Source of the DNA: Granulicella tundricola MP5ACTX9
GTDB lineage: Bacteria > Acidobacteriota > Terriglobia > Terriglobales > Acidobacteriaceae
Length of the DNA: 64,000 bases
Assembly: GCF_000178975.2 (NCBI RefSeq)
Contig: NC_015064.1
Location: 4,092,001-4,156,000 of the forward strand
Direction of reading: 5' to 3'
This document shows positions 1-8,156 of the stretch, in pieces (position 1 is the first letter of the stretch; the number at the start of each line of letters is the position of its first letter). A model generated the notes under the pieces. It was not told the DNA's origin. It saw nothing but the letters and a program-made list of their open reading frames with translations, and did no database searches. A program made the position numbers and the translations under genes.

Positions 1-1429
1 CATCGACACCGCCGCCGCCACCCATCGCGGAATAGTCGTCATGAACACCCCCGGGGCCAACGCCGTAGCCGTAGCCGAGCTCACCCTCGGCCTCATGATC
101 TCCATGGGCCGGTCCATCCCCCGCGCCAACAAAACCATGCATGAAGGCGTCTGGGACAAGAAATCCCTCCAGGGCTCCGAGCTTCGCGGCAAGACCCTCG
201 GCATCGTCGGCCTCGGCCGCATCGGCCTTGAAGTCGCACGCCGCGCCGCCGCCTTCGGCATGGACCTCATCGCCTACGATCCCTTCATCGCGCCCGTCAT
301 CGCACGCGAGCACAACGTCACCCTCGTCTCCCTCGACGACATCTTCAAGGCCTCCGACTACCTCACCCTCCACGTCGGCCTCACCACGCAAACCGAAGGC
401 CTCATCAACCAGCACAGCATCGCCATCATGAAGTCCGGCATCCGCATCATCAACTGCGCCCGCGGCGAGCTCATCGTGGACGAGGCCCTCGTAGAGGGCC
501 TCAAGTCCGGCAAGGTCGCAGGCGCGGCCCTGGACGTCTTCCACCAGGAGCCCCTCAAGAACTCCCCCTACTTCAACCTCCCAAACGTCCTCCTCAGCCC
601 GCACATCGCCGGCGCGACGGATGAGGCGCAGGAGGCCATCGGCATCCAGCTCGCCATGCAGGTCCGCGACTACCTCAAGCTCGGCGTCGTCCAGAACGCC
701 GTCAACCTCCCCTCGCTCTCGCATGAGGAATACATTGAGGTCGCGCCGTACATCGAGATGGCCGCCCGCCTCGGCCGCTTCCTCTCCCACGCCATCCCCG
801 GCCATCTGGAGACCATCTCCATCACCTATACCGGCCGCATCGCCACCGGCAAGACGGACCTCATCCGCAACGCCGCCGTAGCCGGCATCTTCGCCGATAC
901 CGAAGGCGGCAACTCCGTCAACCGCATCAACGCCGCGGCCATCGCGCAGGAGCGCGGCATCCGCATCCAGGAAGACAAGAAGGAGTTCGTGGCTGGAGGC
1001 TCAGGCTCCGTCCTCAAGCTCGTCCTGCACAGCTCCGGTCCGGGAGCAGATTCTGACGCTGGTTGCGACACCAGCGCCAGCGCGACCGTCCTGCACGGCA
1101 CCAGCCCCCGCCTTCTCACCCTCGACGGCATCGACATCGAGGCCCCCCTCAACGGCACCCTCGTCTCCATCCGCAATCACGACGTCCCCGGCGTCGTAGG
1201 CCGGATCGGCACCATCCTCGGCGAGCACAAGATCAACATCGCCAACTTCGCACTCGGTCGCGCCTCCGACACCCCAGGCCGCAGCAGCCAGCGAGTCCCC
1301 CAGGGCCAGGCCCTCGCCGTCGTGCAGATCGACGTCCCGGACTCCCACGCCGCCGCACCCGCTCTCGCGGCTCTCAAGCAGATCGAAGCCATCGTCTCGG
1401 TCCGCCTGATCGAACTCGCAAAAGGCTAA
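1..1429 (+). CDS. serA: D-3-phosphoglycerate dehydrogenase, 5' end outside window
   Basis: First enzyme of the phosphorylated serine pathway, oxidising 3-phosphoglycerate to 3-phosphohydroxypyruvate with NAD. The reading frame is open to the left edge (first full codon at base 2), so about 50-60 N-terminal residues are missing; an internal ATG at 41 is the Met of the conserved VVMNTPGAN motif and not the start. Visible: the Rossmann motif GLGRIG near 205-225, the INCARGE arginine near 450-470, the HQEP glutamate near 541-552, the SPHIAGATDE histidine near 600. After the catalytic part come a substrate-binding (ASB) domain and a C-terminal ACT domain (IRNHDVPGVVGRIG, near 1170-1210), marking the long SerA type. 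The ASB/ACT boundary carries a low-complexity insertion (near 1030-1110) rich in Ser, Asp and Ala. The family assignment is secure. Confidence 0.96.
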   Translation, partial: IDTAAATHRGIVVMNTPGANAVAVAELTLGLMISMGRSIPRANKTMHEGVWDKKSLQGSELRGKTLGIVGLGRIGLEVARRAAAFGMDLIAYDPFIAPVIAREHNVTLVSLDDIFKASDYLTLHVGLTTQTEGLINQHSIAIMKSGIRIINCARGELIVDEALVEGLKSGKVAGAALDVFHQEPLKNSPYFNLPNVLLSPHIAGATDEAQEAIGIQLAMQVRDYLKLGVVQNAVNLPSLSHEEYIEVAPYIEMAARLGRFLSHAIPGHLETISITYTGRIATGKTDLIRNAAVAGIFADTEGGNSVNRINAAAIAQERGIRIQEDKKEFVAGGSGSVLKLVLHSSGPGADSDAGCDTSASATVLHGTSPRLLTLDGIDIEAPLNGTLVSIRNHDVPGVVGRIGTILGEHKINIANFALGRASDTPGRSSQRVPQGQALAVVQIDVPDSHAAAPALAALKQIEAIVSVRLIELAKG

Positions 1430-1436
1430 GGCAAGT

Positions 1437-1461
1437 GGCGCTGCCGCCAAACGGCAGCGCC
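1437..1461. terminator. perfect hairpin between convergent genes
   Basis: GGCGCTGCCG and CGGCAGCGCC form a perfect 10-bp stem around a 5-nt CCAAA loop. It lies 8 bases after the serA stop and touches the stop codon of the convergent gene at 1461. There is no T-tract on either side, so it is a plausible bidirectional mRNA 3' end or stabilising hairpin rather than a canonical intrinsic terminator. Confidence 0.6.
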
Positions 1462-1757
1462 TACTGCCTCACGATCGTAAGATCCGCAATCGAAAGCCCG
1501 ACCGAATCGCCAGTCTCTCCAAGGCCGCCGCAATTCGGATGCCCCACAAACCGCAACGTCCCCTTATCATCCTCAAACGTAATCCCGAACAGCGAAGCTC
1601 CCTCGTACTTGCCCCAGTCCTTCGGCACCAGCGTCTTGCAGCCCGAGTAGTTGTTCGTACTCTGGGCATGCACCACCGGCACCTGTCTCCCCGCAAAAAA
1701 CGCCCCACCCACACTCAGACCCGCCACAAAAATCGCAACTCCGTGCCAACGCTTCAT
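1461..1757 (-). CDS. small exported protein of unknown function
   Basis: 98 residues. The open frame extends further upstream, but the ATG at 1757 is preceded by GGGAGG at good spacing and opens a clear signal peptide (MKRW, hydrophobic core, VVHAQS cleavage region near residue 33), so this start is chosen. The mature part has two cysteines (SGCKT and PNCGG) that could form one disulfide, and a glycine-rich middle (GITFEDDKGTLRFVG). I do not recognise the family. It converges on serA, and its 5' end overlaps the longest possible reading of the thioredoxin-like gene on the other strand, which is another reason to shorten that gene. Small secreted proteins of this style are common in Acidobacteria (inference). 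Confidence 0.7.
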   Translation of the reverse strand: MKRWHGVAIFVAGLSVGGAFFAGRQVPVVHAQSTNNYSGCKTLVPKDWGKYEGASLFGITFEDDKGTLRFVGHPNCGGLGETGDSVGLSIADLTIVRQ

Positions 1758-1872
1758 CGATCGATCCTCCCAGATAGACACTACCTGTAGGAATCGGTCG
1801 ACCGTGCAAATATTCTGCTTGAGTTCCTTCGCCAGCCGTTGGAAGATCATCTCCACACCCGGAGGCCTTCCC

Positions 1873-2961
1873 TTGCGCCCTGCAACACTGATCCACTTCG
1901 CCATAGCCGCGTCTCTCTGCATGTTCGCCGGCCCGACCTCAGCCCAGAACGCCGCACCCGCTGCCGCCGCCAAGCCGGCGTATGAGTCCGACCCCAAGTA
2001 TCAGGCAGCCTTCGCGGACGGCAGGAAGCTCACGCACGACCGTCAGTACGGCTTCGCCAAAGATGCGTACAACAAGGCCAACAAGATTGCCGGAGGAGCC
2101 TGCGGACCGTGCCTGAACTCGGTGTATTCTCTCGACTTCGGCATGCACGACTTCAAGGACGCCATCTCCACGGCGAACAAGCTCCAGGCCATCGCAGCCA
2201 CGCCACGAGACAAGTCCCTCGCCGAAGGCATGCTCGGGGACGCCATCCTCAAGCAGGCCGGCGACAAGCCCAAGCCTGCCCAACTCGACGCCGCCCACAC
2301 CGCCCTCCAGTCTGCCCTCACCGACTTCCCCAAAAACAATCCCGCCCGCTGGAGCGACGCCTGCGTCCTCGCCCGCATGGGCAAGAACGACGATGCCAGC
2401 AAGCAGTTCTCAGAGTGCGCCGACCGCGCCTCCGCCACCGATCCCATGAAGATCCGCGCCCAGCACTTTGCCGAGAACCCCGCCCTTTCACTTTCCAAGA
2501 TGGCACCCGCCTTTGAGGTCACCGCGCTCGACGGTCAGCGTTTCAACCTGGACAATATGGGCGGCCGTGTCGTCCTCATCGACTTCTGGGCCACCTGGTG
2601 CGGCCCCTGCAACGAAGAACTCCCGCACATGAAGAAGATCGCGAAAGAGTTCGCCAACGATCCCCTCGTCATCATCAGCATCAGTTGGGATAGCGACGAC
2701 GCAAAGTGGAAGAGCTTCATCGCCAAGAACGAGATGACCTGGACCCAGTACCGCGACGCCGATCACAAACTCTCCGATGAGTTCGGCATCAACGCCATCC
2801 CGCACTACTTCACCATCGACTCCGACGGCGTCCTCACTGCGGAGATGCTTGGCTCCGGCTCAGACGTGGAAGGCAAACTGAAGAAGCTCATCAAGCGCGC
2901 CCGCGAAGCCAACCCAACCACCCAGGTCACTGCCCAGCTATCCGGTCAACCCGCGCAGTAG
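1873..2961 (+). CDS. exported thioredoxin-like (TlpA/ResA-type) protein with helical N-terminal domain
   Basis: 362 residues from a TTG start at 1873. This start is chosen because GGAGG lies 7 bases upstream and it begins a signal peptide ending near SAQN; the longer open frame would have an implausible N-terminus. Residues about 35-190 form an alpha-helical, TPR-like region. About 200-345 form a thioredoxin fold of the TlpA/ResA type with active site WCGPC (C243, C246) and a cis-proline region (INAIPHYF). Such proteins reduce periplasmic disulfides, for example in cytochrome maturation, but no cytochrome gene is nearby. Oddly, a second CGPC occurs in the helical domain (C77, C80). The 3' end overlaps the convergent gene by 35 bases. 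Confidence 0.85.
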   Translation: MRPATLIHFAIAASLCMFAGPTSAQNAAPAAAAKPAYESDPKYQAAFADGRKLTHDRQYGFAKDAYNKANKIAGGACGPCLNSVYSLDFGMHDFKDAISTANKLQAIAATPRDKSLAEGMLGDAILKQAGDKPKPAQLDAAHTALQSALTDFPKNNPARWSDACVLARMGKNDDASKQFSECADRASATDPMKIRAQHFAENPALSLSKMAPAFEVTALDGQRFNLDNMGGRVVLIDFWATWCGPCNEELPHMKKIAKEFANDPLVIISISWDSDDAKWKSFIAKNEMTWTQYRDADHKLSDEFGINAIPHYFTIDSDGVLTAEMLGSGSDVEGKLKKLIKRAREANPTTQVTAQLSGQPAQ

Positions 2962-3346
2962 CACCATCAGGAGGCCGCGGCGGTCTCATCGCATCGAAGA
3001 TCGCCTGCTGTTCCTCAGCCAGCAAGACTTTGATCTCGCCATCGGTCTCCTCGAAGATCGCGTGAACCTGTGCCTCATTCGCCTCGCGTCCCGCTCCATT
3101 CCGCATCAGTGCGCCAACCTCGTAGTGCCGGTCTTCGAGAATCGGCAGGATCGCCCTACCCTGAGCTTCACTCAACGCCAGGGCCCAGGTCATTCGTGCC
3201 AGCTCCTGCTCCACGGTCGGAGGACCACCACCCGGTCCATCCGGCAAAGGTCCTGGCTGCGCGTAACAGGCAGCCATGAGCAGCAGGGCCGCCGCAAAGA
3301 AGGTCAGAATCAAAGTCAGCTTCGCACCAAAATCCTTCATCCTCAT
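2927..3346 (-). CDS. Spy/CpxP-like small periplasmic protein
   Basis: 139 residues. An N-terminal hydrophobic segment (about 8-28, ending LLLMAACYAQ) is a signal peptide, possibly a lipoprotein signal with the Cys in MAAC. The mature part is helical and charged, with a region (LSEAQGRAILPILEDRH) like the LTxxQ repeats of the Spy/CpxP/heavy-metal-resistance chaperone fold, and a second helix (VLLAEEQQAIFDAM) of the same character. Family members bind unfolded protein or metal in the periplasm; which applies cannot be told here. The start could be the ATG at 3346 or the one at 3340 (MKDF). It is convergent with, and overlaps by 35 bases, the thioredoxin-like gene. Confidence 0.65.
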   Translation of the reverse strand: MRMKDFGAKLTLILTFFAAALLLMAACYAQPGPLPDGPGGGPPTVEQELARMTWALALSEAQGRAILPILEDRHYEVGALMRNGAGREANEAQVHAIFEETDGEIKVLLAEEQQAIFDAMRPPRPPDGATARVDRIAGQ

Positions 3347-3475
3347 CGCTCCGGGCCGCTCGGCTCCAGCCGTTCAGCCTTCACCCGAATAGACGAGAAT
3401 CCCTCAGTCAGGATGACAGCCCGCAGCAAACAAGCCATATCCGCTAAACTGGACTGGAAGACATAGGAAACGATC

Positions 3476-3787
3476 ATGCCGCTCTACGAATACGAATGCA
3501 CCGCCTGCCATCGCCACACGGAGAAGATCCAGAAGTTCTCCGACCCCGAGATCACGGTCTGCCCCTTCTGCGCCGGCCCACTCCAGCGCGTCATCTCCGC
3601 ACCCGCCTTCTCTTTTGCTGGCGGTGGCTGGTATGCAGACGGTTACGGCTCCAAAAAGCCATCCGCGGCGTCGGACACCAGCACAACCACGCCAGCAGCT
3701 ACGGCGAGCACCCCGGCAGCAGCGCCGGCGGCCGCACCAGCAGCAGCCCCCAGCGCACCCGCCTCAACCAGCAGCGACAAGAAGTAG
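3476..3787 (+). CDS. FmdB-family zinc ribbon protein
   Basis: 103 residues, ATG at 3476 behind AGGAAA. The N-terminus (MPLYEYECTACH, then CPFCAGPLQRVIS about 20 residues later) is the CxxC...CxxC zinc ribbon of the FmdB/CxxC_CXXC_SSSS family of putative regulatory proteins. The ribbon ends near residue 50. The rest is a low-complexity Ala/Pro/Thr/Ser tail (about 60-103) typical of disordered C-termini in these proteins. The family's exact role is unknown; it was first seen next to formamidase genes. It stops 5 bases before the stop of the convergent lysine-rich gene. Confidence 0.88.
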   Translation: MPLYEYECTACHRHTEKIQKFSDPEITVCPFCAGPLQRVISAPAFSFAGGGWYADGYGSKKPSAASDTSTTTPAATASTPAAAPAAAPAAAPSAPASTSSDKK

Positions 3788-3792
3788 CTTGC

Positions 3793-4095
3793 CTACTTCT
3801 TCGTCGCAGTCTTTTTCGCGGTCGATTTCTTCGCAGCAATCTTCTTAGCCGGAGCCTTCTTTGCTGCGCCCTTCTTAGCAGCAGTCTTCTTGGCCGGCAC
3901 ATTCGGGTTCGGCGGAACCTTCTTTCCAGCCTTACGAGCCTCGCTCAACCCAATCGCGATCGCCTGCTTCGGGTTCGTCACCTTCTGCCCGCTGCCGCTC
4001 TTCAGCTTGCCCGCCTTCATCTCTTTCATCTCGGTCTCGACGTTCTTGCTCGCCGCCGGCGAGTACTTCCGCTCCGCACTCTTCTTCGTAGCCAT
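3793..4095 (-). CDS. lysine-rich DUF6496-like protein with histone-H1-like tail
   Basis: 100 residues, ATG at 4095 behind GAGGTGA. Residues 1-60 (KYSPAASKNVETEMKEMK, then NPKQAIAIGLSEARKAGKK) match the DUF6496 type of small bacterial proteins. Residues about 65-100 are repeated AAKK/PAKK/TAKK units, resembling the tail of eukaryotic histone H1 and of bacterial Hc1/HupS-like DNA-binding proteins. It is probably a nucleoid-associated protein (inference). The extreme lysine content and repeat make the 3' end of the gene prone to length variation. Confidence 0.75.
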   Translation of the reverse strand: MATKKSAERKYSPAASKNVETEMKEMKAGKLKSGSGQKVTNPKQAIAIGLSEARKAGKKVPPNPNVPAKKTAAKKGAAKKAPAKKIAAKKSTAKKTATKK

Positions 4096-4170
4096 GGCGC
4101 ATCACCTCGCTGAGATAAGAGCGTGGCTCACCCCACAGAGTTGCACTCCCTTCAGTGCATCTTTTCGCTC

Positions 4171-5718
4171 CTAACGTCGCGACCGCCGCCGTACCCAGAA
4201 CGCCACGCCAAACCCAAGCACCAGTCCAAGCAACGCCGCCCCACGCCGTCCCCACATAACCCACTTGGGCGTCACACGCCGGAGCGACCCGTCGGTCCAG
4301 GCATCATGCACCGCAACCAGATCCGCCCCAAGCCCCGGTATCGAAACGCTAGCAAGCTCCCCATCCGAGCTCCCCACCGGTAGCGACCCAAAGATCCTCT
4401 CCACCTCCGACGGCCTGCCCGCCCGATCCTTCGGAATCGCCTTGATCAGCTTGTTGATCTCCGCATCCCGCGCATCGTCGAACAGCGCACCATCTGCGGT
4501 GTTCGGAAACAGCGTCGTCTTCCCCGTCATCCTGAGTTCGATCGCCGCCACCACATCCTGGCACACGCCCAGCGCATAGTATCCGCCAAACGGCAGCTTC
4601 GGCCGGTCCGCATGTTGATGCATATACGTCTGCACCATCGCGCCGGAGAGCCGTGTCACCTCCACCGCATCCGCCCCCTTGTACTCATGCGCATGCCGAT
4701 TCATCACCCACGCCTGGTCCAACTGATCCATCGTCCGGAACTCAGCCTTGCCATCGATCCCAAAGTAAAAGCTCACCTCCGCATTCACCTTCGGCCCACG
4801 CACAAACCACTCGTACTCGGCGTGCGAAACCGGCACCAGCAGCGGCCGCTTCGTCTCCGGCACCACAATCTGCGAGTTCACCCAGAACGGCATCATCACG
4901 TCCTGCCCCTTGTAGTGCAGATGCCCGAAGTTCGCAAAGTAGCGCGAATCCGCCACCATCACCTCATGCCCCGTCTCGCCCAGCGCCACAATCAGATCCT
5001 GCGGCGTAGCCACGGTCTTCCCACCCACCGAAGCCTGAAACTTAGCCGCCCCATCCATCCCATTCAGGCTCAGCCGATTCAGCACCTCAGCCAGCCGCGC
5101 ACTCTCCGCATGACGCCCGGCACGATCCACATTCGGCCCATCCCCCCGCACCACGTCTGCCCCCAACTCACTCACCAGAGCCTTCGCATCGAAGCCCGGC
5201 AGCCGCGAAGGCATATCCAGATCCTCCACCCCACCCTTGCTCAACAAGTCCGCACCCAAATCGATAAACGCCAGCGCATCCTTGTTTCCCACCACCCCCG
5301 GCGTCCCACTCGGAGCCCCACCCGCCGTAGCCGAAGCCTCCACCTTCGGATCTTTCCCCACCACATGCCCCACCATCCGCACAGTAGGGTTGATCTCCCG
5401 CATCGTCCACCCCGGAAAGCGGTCCAGCCCCTGCCAATCCTTGCCCAGGATCATCTCCCGCATGCGATCGATCAGCCTGGGCGTCAGCAGCGCCGCTCCA
5501 GCGCCCTTATGCCCCGCTCCCTTCTGCAGTTGGTCGAGCAGCGCATCCGTAAATCCAGGCTTCTCCGAAAGCTCTCGCATCACCTCTGAAAGCATGACGG
5601 TGTTAGCCGGCATCTGCCCCGGCCCCGCCTTCTCCGCGACCTCAGCCTTCTTCGTCAACCCACACCCCACCGCCAACCCACAAACCCCAACCACCCCGAG
5701 AACAAGAGAACGCCGCAT
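4171..5718 (-). CDS. large predicted lipoprotein with C-terminal membrane segment, unknown function
   Basis: 515 residues from the ATG at 5718 (MRRSLVLGV); the open frame starts 18 bases earlier at a TTG. The N-terminus has a lipoprotein-like signal (GLAVGCG, Cys near residue 19). The C-terminus ends in a hydrophobic helix (WGRRGAALLGLVLGFGVAFW) followed by RRRSRR, which would place the last arginines in the cytoplasm. The middle, about 60-480, is soluble, with no motif I recognise. Two membrane attachments, a lipid at the N-terminus and a helix at the C-terminus, are unusual; the first segment could instead be an uncleaved anchor. No close functional neighbour is seen. Confidence 0.7.
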   Translation of the reverse strand: MRRSLVLGVVGVCGLAVGCGLTKKAEVAEKAGPGQMPANTVMLSEVMRELSEKPGFTDALLDQLQKGAGHKGAGAALLTPRLIDRMREMILGKDWQGLDRFPGWTMREINPTVRMVGHVVGKDPKVEASATAGGAPSGTPGVVGNKDALAFIDLGADLLSKGGVEDLDMPSRLPGFDAKALVSELGADVVRGDGPNVDRAGRHAESARLAEVLNRLSLNGMDGAAKFQASVGGKTVATPQDLIVALGETGHEVMVADSRYFANFGHLHYKGQDVMMPFWVNSQIVVPETKRPLLVPVSHAEYEWFVRGPKVNAEVSFYFGIDGKAEFRTMDQLDQAWVMNRHAHEYKGADAVEVTRLSGAMVQTYMHQHADRPKLPFGGYYALGVCQDVVAAIELRMTGKTTLFPNTADGALFDDARDAEINKLIKAIPKDRAGRPSEVERIFGSLPVGSSDGELASVSIPGLGADLVAVHDAWTDGSLRRVTPKWVMWGRRGAALLGLVLGFGVAFWVRRRSRR

Positions 5719-5842
5719 CCGAGTATTAGACCTCAAACCACAAAAAGAAAAGAAGGGATAAGAAAGAACTCAGCCAGGTCTCAGCTAAATCCATCCTTAT
5801 CCCGCCTTTATCGTTCTTACCCTAGTTACGTCTTGCTCTGCC

Positions 5843-7324
5843 CTAAGCCTGATCCAACTTAGCCGCCACAAGTTGATTCAACACAGCCGGATTAGCCTGC
5901 CCCTTGCTGGCCTTCATCACCTGCCCAACAAAGAAAGCCGCGACAGTCTTCTTGCCGCCCTTGTACTGCTCCACCTGCTTCGGATTCGCCGCAATCACCT
6001 CATCGATCATCGCCTCAATCGCCCCCGTATCCGAGATCTGCTGCGGCTTCTCCCGCTCATACACCGCAAGAAAGTCCTCGCCATTCGCGAAAGCTGTATC
6101 CAGCAACTGCTTCAGCATCTTCGAAGAAAGCTCCCCGCTCTCCGCAAGATCGGCCGCCAGCACCAACCCATCCATGCTCACAGGCGAAGCCTCCATTTCG
6201 ATCCCCGCAGCCCTCACTCGCATCGTAATCTCGCTCGTCAGCAAGGCCGCAACCCGCCGCGGCGACTTCGCCTTCTTCGCCGCCGCCTCAAACTGATCCG
6301 CAAACGCCCTCGTCGCCGTAAACGTCATCGCATCCTGCGGCGTGATCCCGTACTCCGCCTCCATCCTTGCGCGCCGAGCCTCCGGCAACTCCGGCAGATC
6401 CTTCAGAATCTCCGCCTGCCACTCCGCCCCCACAACTAACGGAGGCAAATCCGGCTCCGGAAAATACCGATAGTCATGCGCCTGTTCCTTGCTCCGCATG
6501 GAGTACGTCCGGCCCTCGCCCTGGTTCCAAAGCCGGCTCTCCTGCACCACCCGCCCGCCGTCTTCGATCACTCCAATCTGACGCTCGATCTCATACTCCA
6601 CCGCGGACCGGATATAGCGGAAGCTGTTGACGTTCTTCACCTCGGCCTTCGTGCCGTACTCCTTGGCCCCCTTCAGCATCACGCTCACATTCGCGTCACA
6701 CCGCAGCGATCCCTCCTCCATATTGCAATCGCTCACACCCGTATAAAGCAGGATCTCCTTCAGCTTCGTCAGGTACTCGAACACCTCATCCGCCGTTCGC
6801 AGATCCGGCTCACTCACAATCTCCACCAGCGGCGTCCCACACCGGTTCAGGTCGATATAAGTCCGGTTTACCGAGTCCATAAACCCGTCATGCACGCTCT
6901 TCCCGGCATCCTCTTCCATGTGCAGACGAGTCACCCCAATCCGCTTCGTCCCACCCTCCGCCGTCGGCACCTCCAGCCATCCACCCTCGGCAATCGGCTT
7001 ATCGAACTGCGAGATCTGGTACCCCTTCGGATTATCCGGATAGAAGTAGTTCTTCCGAGCAAAAATACTCGTTTCGCGAATCTCACAGTGAATCGCCTTC
7101 GCCGCCAGCACCGCAAACTCCACCGCCTTGCGGTTCAACACCGGCAGCGCGCCCGGCAACCCCAGGCAGGTCGGGCAGGTGTGCGTATTCGGCTCACCGC
7201 CATATTTGTTCACGCACCCACAGAACGCCTTGGACTCGGTCAGCAACTGCACATGAACTTCCAGCCCAATTACAGGCTGATACTTGGCAAGAATCTCAGG
7301 CGAAAGCGCGGTCAACGTAGGCAT
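5843..7324 (-). CDS. gatB: Asp/Glu-tRNA amidotransferase subunit B
   Basis: 493 residues, full length for GatB. With GatA and GatC it converts Glu-tRNA(Gln) and Asp-tRNA(Asn) to the amidated forms; GatB holds the tRNA and activates it with ATP. Visible: the GatB signature YQPVIGLEVHVQL at residues 15-27; the cysteine pairs FCGC and CPTC of the zinc/cradle region (about 35-60); YFYPDNPKGYQISQ (about 90-105); LHMEEDAGKS; DLNRCGTPLVEIVSEP; and a C-terminal helical YqeY-like tail (about 350-493, ending NPAVLNQLVAAKL) that contacts the tRNA elbow. gatA and gatC are not in the window. It is divergent from the cupin gene, with 55 bases between. Confidence 0.97.
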   Translation of the reverse strand: MPTLTALSPEILAKYQPVIGLEVHVQLLTESKAFCGCVNKYGGEPNTHTCPTCLGLPGALPVLNRKAVEFAVLAAKAIHCEIRETSIFARKNYFYPDNPKGYQISQFDKPIAEGGWLEVPTAEGGTKRIGVTRLHMEEDAGKSVHDGFMDSVNRTYIDLNRCGTPLVEIVSEPDLRTADEVFEYLTKLKEILLYTGVSDCNMEEGSLRCDANVSVMLKGAKEYGTKAEVKNVNSFRYIRSAVEYEIERQIGVIEDGGRVVQESRLWNQGEGRTYSMRSKEQAHDYRYFPEPDLPPLVVGAEWQAEILKDLPELPEARRARMEAEYGITPQDAMTFTATRAFADQFEAAAKKAKSPRRVAALLTSEITMRVRAAGIEMEASPVSMDGLVLAADLAESGELSSKMLKQLLDTAFANGEDFLAVYEREKPQQISDTGAIEAMIDEVIAANPKQVEQYKGGKKTVAAFFVGQVMKASKGQANPAVLNQLVAAKLDQA

Positions 7325-7379
7325 CCCTCAATTTTATCTCGCCCTTTGCGTGGCAGCAGAAGGACGATAAGATCGCCCC

Positions 7380-8156
7380 ATGAAGTCCACTCTCGTCCTG
7401 TTCGCATCGTTGATCGCACTCTCGGCAGCCACTTCCGGCGCACAAACCGCCGCAACCTGCAGAACGCTCGCCCCCGACGCCCAGGATGCCCTGACCGCCT
7501 CGCCCGAAAACCATACCGTGCTTTACGAAAACGCAGACGTGCGAGTCCTTGACGTGCACTCCCAGCCCCACACCCGGGAGGCCGTCCACACCCACTCCAT
7601 GCCGTCCGTCATGTACGTCGACCGCCAGGGCGCCGGCACCTACAACACTCCGGACGGAAGCGGGAACAAGAGCCATCCCACCGACCCCAACTTCAAATTC
7701 AGAATCTTCGCCATCCCTTCTGAAGGCCAACACTGGACCGAGAACACCGGCGAAGTTCCCTTTCACGCCGTCCGTGTGGAGTTCAAGCATCCCGGCTGCG
7801 GTCTGCCCGGCTGGCGACCAGCCTCGCCCGGGCCTGACGATGCCCTAGTTGCCGCCCCTGCCAACTACACCCTGCTCCTTGAAAACCAGAACGTGCGCGT
7901 GCTCGATCTCCACCTCGCACCCCATGCCACGACTTCCTTCCACACAAATCCCTGGCCCGGATTCTTCTATGTCATTCAGGGCGTGTCCATGCGTGACGAG
8001 ACCAAAGCAGGCAGCCAGCCCGAACCCCGCAACCTGCCCACTGGAGTCAAGATCCTGCCCGCAAAGGCTGGCGGCCACACAATCGAAAACACGAGCGACA
8101 CACCCCTCCACCTGATTCGATACGAGCTGAAATTCAGCTCACCCCCTACTCCTTAG
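7380..8156 (+). CDS. exported double-cupin protein
   Basis: 258 residues with a signal peptide (residues 1-22, ending SGAQTA). The mature protein is an internal duplication: NHTVLYENADVRVLDVH (about 45-60) repeats as NYTLLLENQNVRVLDLH (about 160-177), each followed by a small beta-barrel with His residues (HTHSMPSVMYV; FHTNPWPGFFYV). This is the cupin pattern, although the second half has lost one of the usual metal-binding histidines. The substrate is unknown. It overlaps the convergent ligA by 11 bases, so both stops lie in one another's coding sequence. Confidence 0.75.
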   Translation: MKSTLVLFASLIALSAATSGAQTAATCRTLAPDAQDALTASPENHTVLYENADVRVLDVHSQPHTREAVHTHSMPSVMYVDRQGAGTYNTPDGSGNKSHPTDPNFKFRIFAIPSEGQHWTENTGEVPFHAVRVEFKHPGCGLPGWRPASPGPDDALVAAPANYTLLLENQNVRVLDLHLAPHATTSFHTNPWPGFFYVIQGVSMRDETKAGSQPEPRNLPTGVKILPAKAGGHTIENTSDTPLHLIRYELKFSSPPTP

